DNA from: Rariloculus sp965263005
Lineage (GTDB): Bacteria > Pseudomonadota > Gammaproteobacteria > Steroidobacterales > Rariloculaceae
Length of the DNA: 64,000 nucleotides
Assembly: GCF_965263005.1 (NCBI RefSeq)
Contig: NZ_OZ253579.1
Location: forward strand, 2,914,001-2,978,000
Direction: 5' to 3'
Both the position numbers and the translations under genes were made by a program. Below the pieces are notes generated by a model, which saw nothing but the letters and a program-made list of their open reading frames with translations, did not search any database and was not told the DNA's origin. The first letter of the stretch is position 1. Each line of letters begins with the position of its first letter. Below, in pieces: positions 8,201-14,544 of this stretch.

Positions 8201-10984
8201 TTCGATCCTGATCGTGCGGGTGCCCGCATCATCCCTGATAAACAGGGCATCGAGCATCCAGTTCCTGCCTCCGTAGTTGATCGTCCTGTCACCGAGCGCG
8301 CCCGTGCCGAAGTTTTCTATGTATCCGTAATATTGCACGCTCGGACTTTGTTGCCGAAACTCCACCGTCAGCGTCGTGCACCAGTCGTTGTCCGTCGGGC
8401 AGGCGCCCGCCGCCGCCAGCACCGCCACTGTCGCGGCGCTGGTGAGCGGTCCTTCCGCAGTGTCCCCGTCGTCGGTGAAGCTCGTCTGCACCTTGATCGT
8501 CTTGCCCAGATCTGCCGCAGTCAGCGTGTAGGTGCGTGCCGTCGCACTCGTAATCGGCGTCTCCGTGCTGCCGTCCACCCGAACCCACTGGTAGCTGTAG
8601 GCGTAGCCCGTATCGCCGTTGTCCGCCTTGGTCGTGCCGTCGACGTCCGCTAGGGTCCCCTTCGCCGCCGTCAGCACCAGGCCGACCTGCGGTGTGCCGT
8701 CGATGGACGGGGTGCCGGTGGTGGCGGTGTTGCCGGCGTCCGCCACCTCGAAGACCTGCGAGAGCCCGTACATCGGGCGGGTGAAGGTGTTTCCAGCGGT
8801 GTCACCGCTGCTGATGGGGCCGTCGCCGCTGGCGGTGGAGTTGGGACGACCCGTGCGCACAAACCCGCCGGGCGCGCCGAGCGCGTACGAAGTAGTTCCA
8901 GTAATAGACTCCGTGCCGTCGTGCTTGCAGCCCGTGTAGGGGTAGTTGTTGATGTTGGATGTATCGGGGCCGTTGTTGCCGAGTTCGTTCCTGTCTTGGT
9001 TGTTTCTCTCCTCGTCCCACGACCCGTCGTAGAAATCCGTGTAGTCATCCGCGACCTTGTTCCCGTTCAGCCAGTGGATGACGACGCCCGTGCCGGTGGT
9101 GGCGGTGTTGGCGGTGGCGTCGGAGTCGTCCGTGCAGCCGACCGCCCGGAAGCCCGCGCTGTAGGTTTGGATGTCGGAGTGTCCGCCCGCGGCGCGGCCC
9201 TGGATGAAGGTGTTGTAGTCCACGATGTCGGCGGACCCGGCGTTGGTCTTCGTCGAGGAGAGGAAGATGAGCCGGAACTTGTCGCCGGTGCTATGCCCGG
9301 TCGGGATCAAACTCCAATCGTTGGGAACTGTGATCTCGGGGGGCGCGGGGGGCGTGGGGGTGGCGGTCGTGGCGCTGGTGGGGTCGGAGGCGCCGCCGGT
9401 GCCATTGGCGTTGATGGCGGAGACCCGGTAGTGGCGGGTGCTGCCGCGGGTGAGGCCGGTGTGGGAATAGGTGACGTTGGTGGTGCCGGTGTTGGCGAGA
9501 AGGTTGGTCCAGGTGGTGCCGGCGTCGGCGGAGACCTCGATCCTGTAGCCGCTGATGGTGGCGCCGCCGTTGTCGGCGGGGGCTACCCAGGCGAGATCGA
9601 TCTGGGTCGCGCCGTTCGCGGTGGCGGTGAGGCCGGTCGGCTGGTTGGGCGCGGTGGGAAACTTCAGGCTCGCCGTGACGTGCTGGCCCGCCGTCCAGCT
9701 CAGCGGGTTGCCCCGAAGGTCCCACGCTTCCTGATTTGGGGTGTTAGTCTCGGAGTCGCTATCGACGGTGAAGGTCCGGCTGCCCAGCTGCAAGACCGTG
9801 CCGTCGGGCAGTGCTGAGCTAACTGCGATGCTCAATTTGTCGGTGAGGACCGTGTTTCCGTCCGGCGATGAGTTTTTGGACCGATAAACCTGTGACACGG
9901 TGTAGCTGGTCCCGCCATGGGAAAACGTCGTCGACAGGAGATCGCCAAAGTTACCGTTAGCCAAGTATCCGAACTCCTCGAACATCGACAACATACCAGA
10001 CGAGGTCGCGTACCCCACCCCCAGCGTGGTGCACCAGTCGGTGTCGGCGGGGCAGTCGGTCGGGGCGGGCGGGGCGGCGGCCCGCGTCACCGTGATCGTG
10101 TAGGTCTTCGCGGCGCCGCTTTCCGGCGTCACCGTCACCGTCAGCGTGTTGGACCCGACGTTGAGGTCCAGATCCGCCTCGCCCTCTGTGCTCGTGTCGT
10201 CGTCGCTCGTAATGGCCACCGTCGCCGTGGTGTCGTTCTTCGTCGCCGTCAGCGTCACCGCGTCGATCCGGTTGGCCACCGATGCCGTGTAGGTTTCGGT
10301 AGCGCTATCGAAGCCCGGGATCAGCAGAATGCCCTCCCCGCCGGTCGCGCCCTCCAGTTCCAGATCGCTCAGCGTCGCGTCGGTGGAGAGGGTGGAGACG
10401 GCGCCTCTGATACGAATCTTGAGTGCATGGGTGTCATCGCTCCAAGTTGATCCAGATCGTTTGCGGCGAACATCGTCAATCAACCAGCCGGTCTCCCCGC
10501 TCTGACCGTCGTCATCGGTCCCCCGCACTGTGCTTGAACCGCCAGAGTTCTGTGCTCTCTCAAGCATGACAAAATAGTTGTTCCCTCCCTCCAGGACCGC
10601 ACCGGCCGGTGCGCTGTAGACCTGGTTTCCGGTGCCTGGCGAAGCAGGGTCAATGAGGGTGTAGAGGGCGGTGCCGGGGGGGTCGGCAGCGGACCCGTCG
10701 CGAATGGATACGACGATCCCGTCGGCGCCTCGGAAGCCCACCCCTATCGTCACGTCGTCCAGCGAGTAGTCCTGACCTGTGGGCACTGTAAATTTCTGCG
10801 CCTGTCGAAAGTTGCTGCTGCCTCCCACAGACGGGGTGGATGTAGTGCTTTCGCTTAAATTATTGACCAGCGTCACCGCCTGCAGCGGCAGGGCCAGGCA
10901 CGCGGCGACGGCCGCGAGAAGCCCGGCGGCCAGACCGCGCGCCGCGAGGGAGCGGACGCGCGTTACCACAGCAGACCTGATCAT
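2249..10984 (-). CDS. Giant Calx-beta/FN3 autotransporter adhesin
   Basis: A surface protein of about 2911 residues. The ATG at 10984 starts a typical signal peptide (basic start, hydrophobic core, LPLQA cleavage-like site); an in-frame GTG at 11083 would add 33 residues. Domains in order: choice-of-anchor type N-terminal domain, a cadherin-like beta sandwich (TLSDLELEG... TYTITVTRA), an FN3 domain (PTGLTATANG...), repeated Ig-like blocks (PTISGTAAVGETLTA), many Calx-beta domains (YTATEGG, DNDT and DDDGESV patterns), a glycine-rich linker, and a C-terminal autotransporter barrel of about 350-375 residues ending in the aromatic tripeptide LRW, as expected for BAM recognition. It probably passes through the inner membrane by Sec and is displayed as an adhesin or Ca2+-binding stalk. 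A barrel fragment of a paralogue lies at 49246-49722. Confidence 0.9.
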   Translation of the reverse strand: MIRSAVVTRVRSLAARGLAAGLLAAVAACLALPLQAVTLVNNLSESTTSTPSVGGSSNFRQAQKFTVPTGQDYSLDDVTIGVGFRGADGIVVSIRDGSAADPPGTALYTLIDPASPGTGNQVYSAPAGAVLEGGNNYFVMLERAQNSGGSSTVRGTDDDGQSGETGWLIDDVRRKRSGSTWSDDTHALKIRIRGAVSTLSTDATLSDLELEGATGGEGILLIPGFDSATETYTASVANRIDAVTLTATKNDTTATVAITSDDDTSTEGEADLDLNVGSNTLTVTVTPESGAAKTYTITVTRAAAPPAPTDCPADTDWCTTLGVGYATSSGMLSMFEEFGYLANGNFGDLLSTTFSHGGTSYTVSQVYRSKNSSPDGNTVLTDKLSIAVSSALPDGTVLQLGSRTFTVDSDSETNTPNQEAWDLRGNPLSWTAGQHVTASLKFPTAPNQPTGLTATANGATQIDLAWVAPADNGGATISGYRIEVSADAGTTWTNLLANTGTTNVTYSHTGLTRGSTRHYRVSAINANGTGGASDPTSATTATPTPPAPPEITVPNDWSLIPTGHSTGDKFRLIFLSSTKTNAGSADIVDYNTFIQGRAAGGHSDIQTYSAGFRAVGCTDDSDATANTATTGTGVVIHWLNGNKVADDYTDFYDGSWDEERNNQDRNELGNNGPDTSNINNYPYTGCKHDGTESITGTTSYALGAPGGFVRTGRPNSTASGDGPISSGDTAGNTFTRPMYGLSQVFEVADAGNTATTGTPSIDGTPQVGLVLTAAKGTLADVDGTTKADNGDTGYAYSYQWVRVDGSTETPITSATARTYTLTAADLGKTIKVQTSFTDDGDTAEGPLTSAATVAVLAAAGACPTDNDWCTTLTVEFRQQSPSVQYYGYIENFGTGALGDRTINYGGRNWMLDALFIRDDAGTRTIRIEDFFTNGFLPRGSVFTLGGQDFTTNAAAEDFATKVYEWPVPAGMAWIDGQEVTVSVTLANFAATGEPTISGTAAVGETLTAAIGNIADTDGLPTTFPGDYTFQWLRRDGGTDSTITGATAITYTPVAADVGKKVKVTVSFTDDGGTGEARTSNAYPSSGTISAEPLPELSFAGSNITVSETAGTATLTVELDPASTGTVTVDYATSDQTAQAGVDYTTTSGTLTFAASETSKTITVPILNDTDYDPSQRFRVTLSNASGATLPTSPWAFVNITNDDAMPTASIANVTVGEGAGTLTLTLALDRLSNMDISYSAVTSGVSGTATVADDYVAFLQGGSNDFTVPAGNLSQTFDITLVDDSVDEPDETIIIVWTKYTTSDATPTRFTFTGTITDNDTAGVTLSKTLLTVTEEDTTGDSYSVVLNSQPTADVVVTVAGHSGTDVTPTPTTLTFTPINWETVQPVTVTAGTDMDMVNETVSLTHSAASTDANYNGITIGGVAVSVHDDDTGNNLATGKPAISGTAQVGETLTATIGNIADTDGLPATFPGDYTFQWLRVDADGMSNETDIGAGAVTYTPVAADVGKKVKVTVSFTDDGGTGEARTSNAYPSSGTITAEPLPALSFVSNEVTVDEDAGPATLTVELTPASTGTVTVDYATRDSFAKAGEDYTATSGTLTFTAGQTSKTFTVPITDDDVYENNEAFFVDLSNPTGATLPDPPLAAVRIDSGEAAPTASMADVTVDEGAGTMTLTLRLSHPSDAEIAYFTIYDEDIATGTATEGEDYDDFLLGPVRTARITVPAGDLSQTFDITLVDDGVDEPDETIVIEWIRNSNDDATPDFITFTGTITDNDTADNNPTVRFGASSYTAIEGVAGAVVTVELNPAAARAVTILVTATPQGGASSADYSGVPGSVTFAAGETEQSFTVRATDDSAADDGESVQLGFGRLPSGVQLGSPATATVALVQDADVSTWYVWFGESAYTATEGGSATIGVHLNSPWKPELNEALTVPLFDPEHQGGASADDYSGLPESVTFQPGQTRASFTVRVTEDSEDDDGESVLIGFRRLFPDDLEVGRYGPHKTTLRIADNDGEKAVTVSFAAANYTAAEGGATATVRLRLDAAPGRSVTIELTKTHRGATAADYSGLPDNVIFGASETEKSFTVTATDDSLDDDRESVAIGFGSLPSKVSAGSPSEAVVQLTDNDHGHTSLQVRFDARAGAVRDGVEEGGSYRLGIRLTTKPNQKLTIPLTYAYLGGATAADFSNLPANVTFAKNVTSAGVTIRPVDDFEEDPGESLKVSFGTLPAGVSVNPWSGRSTIIPVIDNDATPGLSVSDASAREWPNKKVCLVFVVTMDRMDVDHEVSVDYATRSGTAVAGQDFKPISGTLVFRPSESRRRTASKSLCVEVIDDSHDEGVEEMTLVLSNPVRAYLIDDGTGTGSISNTDKMPGAWLTRFGRAATDHVVEAVGERWQGGPQTPHLTLGGRQAGDLFGWAGLGGLGGRSGRDTAVDRDDPVGTDPSSMGWLAPSGGAGAGIGATVPGMTLGDMNTAPGGAGGVEREAGKTLSGRAAQGALLRALGLPDPRAVPDLRTLLMGSSFFYSAALDEDGESRSAGRIRSPEWLGEWSAWGRTASSRFSGADGSLALDGEVATAMLGFDSRWDRWLAGVVVSFSEGRGAYTHPTASGGAVASTMTGVNPYARFELNDRTSVWGVLGYGAGDLSLTPARSDTALGTELANAMAAFGGRTALSVRTGEAGRFELALRSDARLTNTVSESIEGLVGTAGQTARVRLMLEGSGSMRLATGGVLKPKLEAGLRYDTGDAETGAGLEVGGGLGYAAGRLSVEVNARGLLAHRDTEYEEWGFSGSIAYTPSKDGRGLSMRLGSAWGATQSGVQSLWSRQDASGLVRNAAFEAAQRYQVELRYGLDGKTGRARWEPFVGVESGEGASRALRLGVKLTSGRRLDAGLELGQRQGRPGADPEHAVQLRGALRW
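6355..7840. repeat. Duplicated module inside the autotransporter gene (139-bp near-perfect repeats)
   Basis: Positions 6355-6493 and 7702-7840 are direct repeats that differ at one base by eye (offset 1347 bp). Similarity continues beyond them (about 6550-6660 against 7898-8005, and 5640-5830 against 7010-7190). A whole module of Ig-like plus Calx-beta domains of about 1.35 kb has therefore been duplicated. The identity suggests recent duplication or gene conversion and makes in-frame loss or gain of the module by recombination possible. Confidence 0.85.
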
Positions 10985-11204
10985 TGCGGTGAAGCGCGCC
11001 GCGCACGCGAATGCCCAGACAACGCGCCCGTCCCGGCGTTCGTTTTGCTCATGCAAGCGCCTGTCCCGAACATTCCAATGCACCGAATATAGACGAATTG
11101 CGGCCCCGTGTATCTCCCCAACATTGAGGGGATATGAGATTATGTTCCGAGAGGTTTCAGACAGTTACGGAAAGGCTGGCGCCGATTCACGGTGGCTCGT
11201 GCCC

Positions 11205-11348
11205 TCAGCGCCGGGACCGCGGAACGCCGCCCAGCGACTGCACGAGCCGCACCAGGTCCGTCTGCCGCGACACACCGCGCTTGGTGAACATGCCCTTCAC
11301 GTGCGAGCGGATCGTGCTTTCCTTGCAGCCCGTCCAGCAGAACGACAT
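11205..11348 (-). pseudogene. LuxR-type HTH C-terminal remnant
   Basis: This 47-codon reading frame keeps only the second half of a LuxR/GerE HTH: GCKESTIRSHVKGMFTKRGV followed by SRQTDLVRLVQSL. That corresponds to the recognition helix and C-terminal helix of response-regulator type HTH proteins. The upstream helix and any sensor or receiver domain are not visible in any frame next to it, so it is read as a remnant. It lies about 120 bp beyond the extended autotransporter start. Confidence 0.55.
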
Positions 11349-11623
11349 CCAATTTGAGGATATCGATGACGACGTGTTGAGACGATTTCGCGATCACGAT
11401 TGTCGTTGTCGTCCGCCAACGGGTGGACGCTTTGGACCAAGAGCACATCGAAAGGCCGTAGTCCCCTACCCGCCAGGATCCGCACAGCGCTTCGATCATG
11501 CATCCCGACGGTGCGGTTGCCGGCACCGAATCGTTCTCCACCACTCGGGCCGGCCAGCGTCCTGCTCCCTTTACTCGCAAACCGCACCGTCACCATCCCC
11601 GTCCCGCATGAACGGATAGGCCG

Positions 11624-11764
11624 GGCAATGCCTTGGATCAAGGAACTGCTACCGCTGACGGCGAGCCCAACCTCGCCGACGCCATCCTCGACCGGCTCAA
11701 TCTCAAAGGAGAATCCATGCGTAAAACGAAACTCGAATTGACCACCACAGCACTACCAGAGTGA
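11624..11764 (+). pseudogene. istB: IS21-family IstB C-terminal remnant
   Basis: The frame ending at TGA 11762-11764 reads GEPNLADAILDRL followed by LKGESMRKTK, the usual C-terminus of the IS21 helper ATPase IstB. About six residues between DRL and LKGES appear to be deleted (normally a VHNAHR-like stretch). The rest of istB and all of istA are absent. It is directly followed by the tandem end repeats at 11799-11869, the expected order at the right end of an IS21-type element. Confidence 0.6.
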
Positions 11765-11798
11765 CACTGCAACGTCCTGCGTCGCTTCGCTCCGAGGG

Positions 11799-11869
11799 TG
11801 GCCGAAATCGCTTGGACCCGATGGCCGGGATCACGTGGACTGCCCGGCCGAAATCCATGGAATACGCAG
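11799..11869. repeat. Three tandem 23-bp repeats, IS21-type terminal repeats
   Basis: Three consecutive units start at 11799, 11822 and 11845 with exact 23-bp spacing. Each begins [TC]GGCCG.[AG]ATC and continues with a TGGA-type core. IS21-family ends carry such multiple transposase-binding repeats. The third unit (11845-11869) recurs with one mismatch on the minus strand at 45617-45641. Confidence 0.65.
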
Positions 11870-12160
11870 GCCGGCCTGAATTCTCGCGCCGAGCCCCCGT
11901 CGCATGGCGCCGGTCCCCATCCGGGCCCTGCCGGCACGGCCGCCGGTTCCATCGACACCGGGTTCCGGTCCCACGGCGCCCGGAGTCCTGTTCGGCCTTT
12001 TCCGGGGTGAGTCGCGGCGGGACGCGGGAGCGTTCCCCCGCCTTCGGCTTGCCATGTTCGTTTCGCCGCAGATGACGCCCGTTGACGCGAACGGCCGGGC
12101 CCGCGCCGACATCGGCCACGGCACACCCCCGAACTGCGTCGCCCACCGGCTGGAGGCCTC

Positions 12161-12544
12161 ATGAAACTCTTGACCCAATCACAGCGCGAGCAGCTGCTCG
12201 CCAATGGCAAAAACCGCGACCGGGATCACCCGCCGGTGGTCCGTTTCTTCAACCCTTGCGGGAGTGGGACGTGGATGTTTTCCGAGCTTTCCGAGGATGG
12301 CGATACTTTGTTCGGCCTCGCCGATCTCGGCTTTGGCACCCCCGAGTTGGGCTACTCCAGCCTTTTTGAGATGGCCTCGGTACGTCTGCGGTTCGGTCTC
12401 GGCATCGAGCGGGATCTGCATTTTGCGCCCAGCCACGCGCTCACCGTTTACGCCGAAGCCGCCCGCGCCGCCGGCCGCATCGTGGAGTCCGGACCCGAAC
12501 TGGAGGCGGCGGCGAAGCGCCGCCACGCCGCGGCCGACGCCTGA
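12161..12544 (+). CDS. DUF2958 domain protein
   Basis: A 127-residue protein matching the DUF2958 pattern: start MKLLTQSQREQLLANG, then VVRFFNPCGSGTWMFSEL, then TLFGLADLGFGTPELGY. The family is common on conjugative plasmids and integrative elements; its function is unknown. GGAGG lies about 7 nt upstream of the ATG. The C-terminal 30 residues (AAAKRRHAAADA) look like a variable tail. It precedes the radC-like gene in the same orientation, a frequent arrangement on such elements. Confidence 0.85.
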   Translation: MKLLTQSQREQLLANGKNRDRDHPPVVRFFNPCGSGTWMFSELSEDGDTLFGLADLGFGTPELGYSSLFEMASVRLRFGLGIERDLHFAPSHALTVYAEAARAAGRIVESGPELEAAAKRRHAAADA

Positions 12545-12705
12545 CCACAGCCTGATCCCGCCTCGCTTCACCTAGGGGGGAGGGCGGTCCGGAAGGGGCG
12601 GGTCCCGGGGGCCGGTGCGGATTCCCGCGCCGGTTAACTGCCCCGGATAGATCCCCTTCGTTCCGCCCTCCGCCTTTCCCTGACCCGTTGAGGAGCCCAT
12701 CGACC

Positions 12706-13068
12706 ATGCCCGCGTCCAATACCGCCCGCTCAAGCGACAACTGCTTTCAATCCCTCTCGCCCGCATCGCTGTCCAGGACCGAAAAATCCTCCGTGATAAA
12801 GCTCGCGCTTGCCGTGCTGTCGGCGCGCTACCGCCCGGGCCGCGCCTTCACCTCGCCCGAGGATGTCGAAGGTTTTTTGCGCCTGAAACTCACCGGGCGG
12901 CGCAACGAGGTGTTCGGCATCGTTTATCTCGACACGCGTCACCGCCTGATCGAAATCGCCGAACTGTTCAACGGCACCGTCGACGGGGCGGCCGTGTACC
13001 CGCGCGTGGTCGTGCAGCAGGCCCTTGAGAAGAACGCCGCGGCCGTGGTGCTCTTCCATAACCACCCC
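12706..13068 (+). pseudogene. radC-like JAB gene, 5' part, interrupted at HNHP
   Basis: The first 121 codons of a RadC-type JAB/MPN protein start at ATG 12706 (RBS GAGGAG). They run through TGRRNEVFGIVYLDTRHRL to VVLFHNHP, where the JAMM motif should continue as S-G-x3-P-S-x2-D. Instead the sequence enters an inverted terminal repeat at 13069, and the frame runs through unrelated codons to a stop at 13216-13218. The missing C-terminal part is found at 14232-14384. Joining 12706-13068 to 14238-14384 would restore a 169-residue protein, exactly the length of the intact copy at 13458-13967. The gene is therefore read as insertionally inactivated; a truncated product lacking the JAMM serine and aspartate could still be made. 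Confidence 0.85.
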
Positions 13069-14231
13069 TTAGGTGGAAAACAGGTTGTCAACCTACCAAT
13101 GATCAGCTCTGTTCTGCGCAAAATACTTGGGGATGATCGTATGCAATTACGCCAACACCTGACGGCTTGGAGTTCCTGCGGGCGTTTAGATTGGTTGATG
13201 TGCGTACCGTCGAGTTAACTTCCGCCAGTCTCCGAAATCCCAAACGTCATGCGTAGTCATCGAAACCATCGGTGCCTCACAGGTCATTTGTGCCATCCAG
13301 CCGCTCCACTGCCCTGCGGCCTGCGGAGCCGGAGGGCGGCGTTGGCCGGGCGAAATCCGGTGCTTCGCGAGGCTTCTCGCCACGCAGAAAACCCGGACGA
13401 TTTTCATCATCCCATCGTTCGGCGTCCCTCCAGGGCGTTTCCAGGAGCACACAGCCAATGCCCGCATCGAAAACCGCCCCCGCAAGCGACAACCGCTTTC
13501 AATCGCTATCGCCCGCCGCATTGTCCAAAAGCGAGAAGTCCTCCGTGGTGACGCTCGCCCTCAAGGTGTTGTCCCAGCGCTTCCGCCCCGGCCGCGCGTT
13601 CACCTCCCCCGAGGACATCGAAGGGTATCTGCGCCTCAAACTCACCGGGCGGCGCAACGAGGTGTTCGGCATCATCTACCTCGACACCCGGCATCGCCTG
13701 ATCGAAATCGCCGAACTCTTCCAGGGCACCATCGACGGGGCGGCCGTGTACCCGCGCGTGGTCGTGCAGCAGGCGCTCGAGAAGAACGCCGCGGCCATTG
13801 TGATTTTTCACAACCATCCCAGTCAGGTATCGGAGCCAAGTGAGGCCGACCGCGGCATCACGCTGAAGCTCGGCCGGGCGCTGGCACTGATCGACGTGCG
13901 CCTGCTCGATCACCTCGTCGTCACCGACGGGGACATCGTCTCGTTCGCGCAACGCGGGCTTATATGACCGAGCGCTTCGGCAACTATTTGCCAGGGTTCG
14001 ACACCGATTCCAGTCGCACGGATGCTAACTTCGTTTTGCTGCTACGACGAAGTGCGGCGAGTTCTCCCTCGCGTCGTCGAAAAATCGGCGCCTCGCCATC
14101 AACGCATGCCTCCAAAATGATCGCGTGCCGGGCTACTCGCCTCTAAACGAGGCCTGGGCTGCTCGGCCCGCTCAGTGTAGGCAATCAGAAGGAGGGACCC
14201 AATGAGGTTTACAACCGTGAATGCAACCTAA
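13069..14231. mobile_element. 1163-bp element with inverted terminal repeats carrying a radC-like gene
   Basis: The left end 13069-13094 and the right end 14205-14231 (read as reverse complement) are imperfect inverted repeats of 26/27 bp: both begin TTAGGT and share GGTTGT.AACCT with one single-base gap, about 22 matches. The flanks are CACCCC (13063-13068) and CATCCC (14232-14237), a possible 6-bp target duplication with one difference. No transposase frame is visible, so the element is either non-autonomous or decayed. Its only recognisable cargo is the radC-like gene at 13458-13967; 13095-13457 and 13968-14204 hold no gene I can support. I cannot assign an IS family. Confidence 0.65.
13458..13967 (+). 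CDS. RadC-like JAB domain protein, intact copy
   Basis: A 169-residue RadC/MPN-type protein. ATG 13458 is preceded by AGGAG. The core TGRRNEVFGIIYLDTRHRL is followed by the JAMM-type metal site FHNHPSQVSEPSEAD (H-x-H, S, D) and a C-terminal LIDVRLLDHLVVTDGD. It lacks the N-terminal HhH region of chromosomal RadC, which is usual for plasmid or ICE-borne relatives, where the function is unclear. It is very similar to the split gene around it and sits entirely inside the element with inverted repeats. The normal glycine after HNHPS is replaced by glutamine, which may or may not affect activity. Confidence 0.85.
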   Translation: MPASKTAPASDNRFQSLSPAALSKSEKSSVVTLALKVLSQRFRPGRAFTSPEDIEGYLRLKLTGRRNEVFGIIYLDTRHRLIEIAELFQGTIDGAAVYPRVVVQQALEKNAAAIVIFHNHPSQVSEPSEADRGITLKLGRALALIDVRLLDHLVVTDGDIVSFAQRGLI

Positions 14232-14384
14232 CATCCCTCGGGCGTGGCCGAACCTTCCGAAGCCGACCGTGGCATTACGCAGAAACTCTCCCGGGCGCTG
14301 GCGCTCATCGACGTGCGCCTGCTCGATCACCTGGTGGTCACCGACGGGGACTTTGTGTCCCTGGCGGCCAGGGGTTGGATATAG
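14232..14384 (+). pseudogene. radC-like JAB gene, 3' part
   Basis: Codons reading HPSGVAEPSEADRG, then ALALIDVRLLDHLVVTDGDF and ending at TAG 14382-14384 are the C-terminal part of the gene that begins at 12706. The frame has no start of its own. The HP codons are duplicated at both sides of the insertion, consistent with a target-site duplication. Confidence 0.85.
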
Positions 14385-14544
14385 ACGCCCCGTCCTTGCC
14401 GCTTTCGCCGCCACCCGGGCCGGCACCCGCGAGGGTGCGGGGCCGGCCGCGGTTCCGGGCGAGCCGGTGGGCCGGGAGCGCCGTCGGCTCACCCCGCATT
14501 CGTTCCATTCGTGCCCCGCACCGGGGCCAGCTCAGGAGTTCTCC

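Noticed and set aside
11297..11641. Minus-strand stretch weakly like a serine recombinase (RPFDVLLVQSVHPLADD)
   Set aside because: Only one short segment resembles the family (FDVLLVWSLDRLAR-type); the rest has no recombinase features and the catalytic region is absent.
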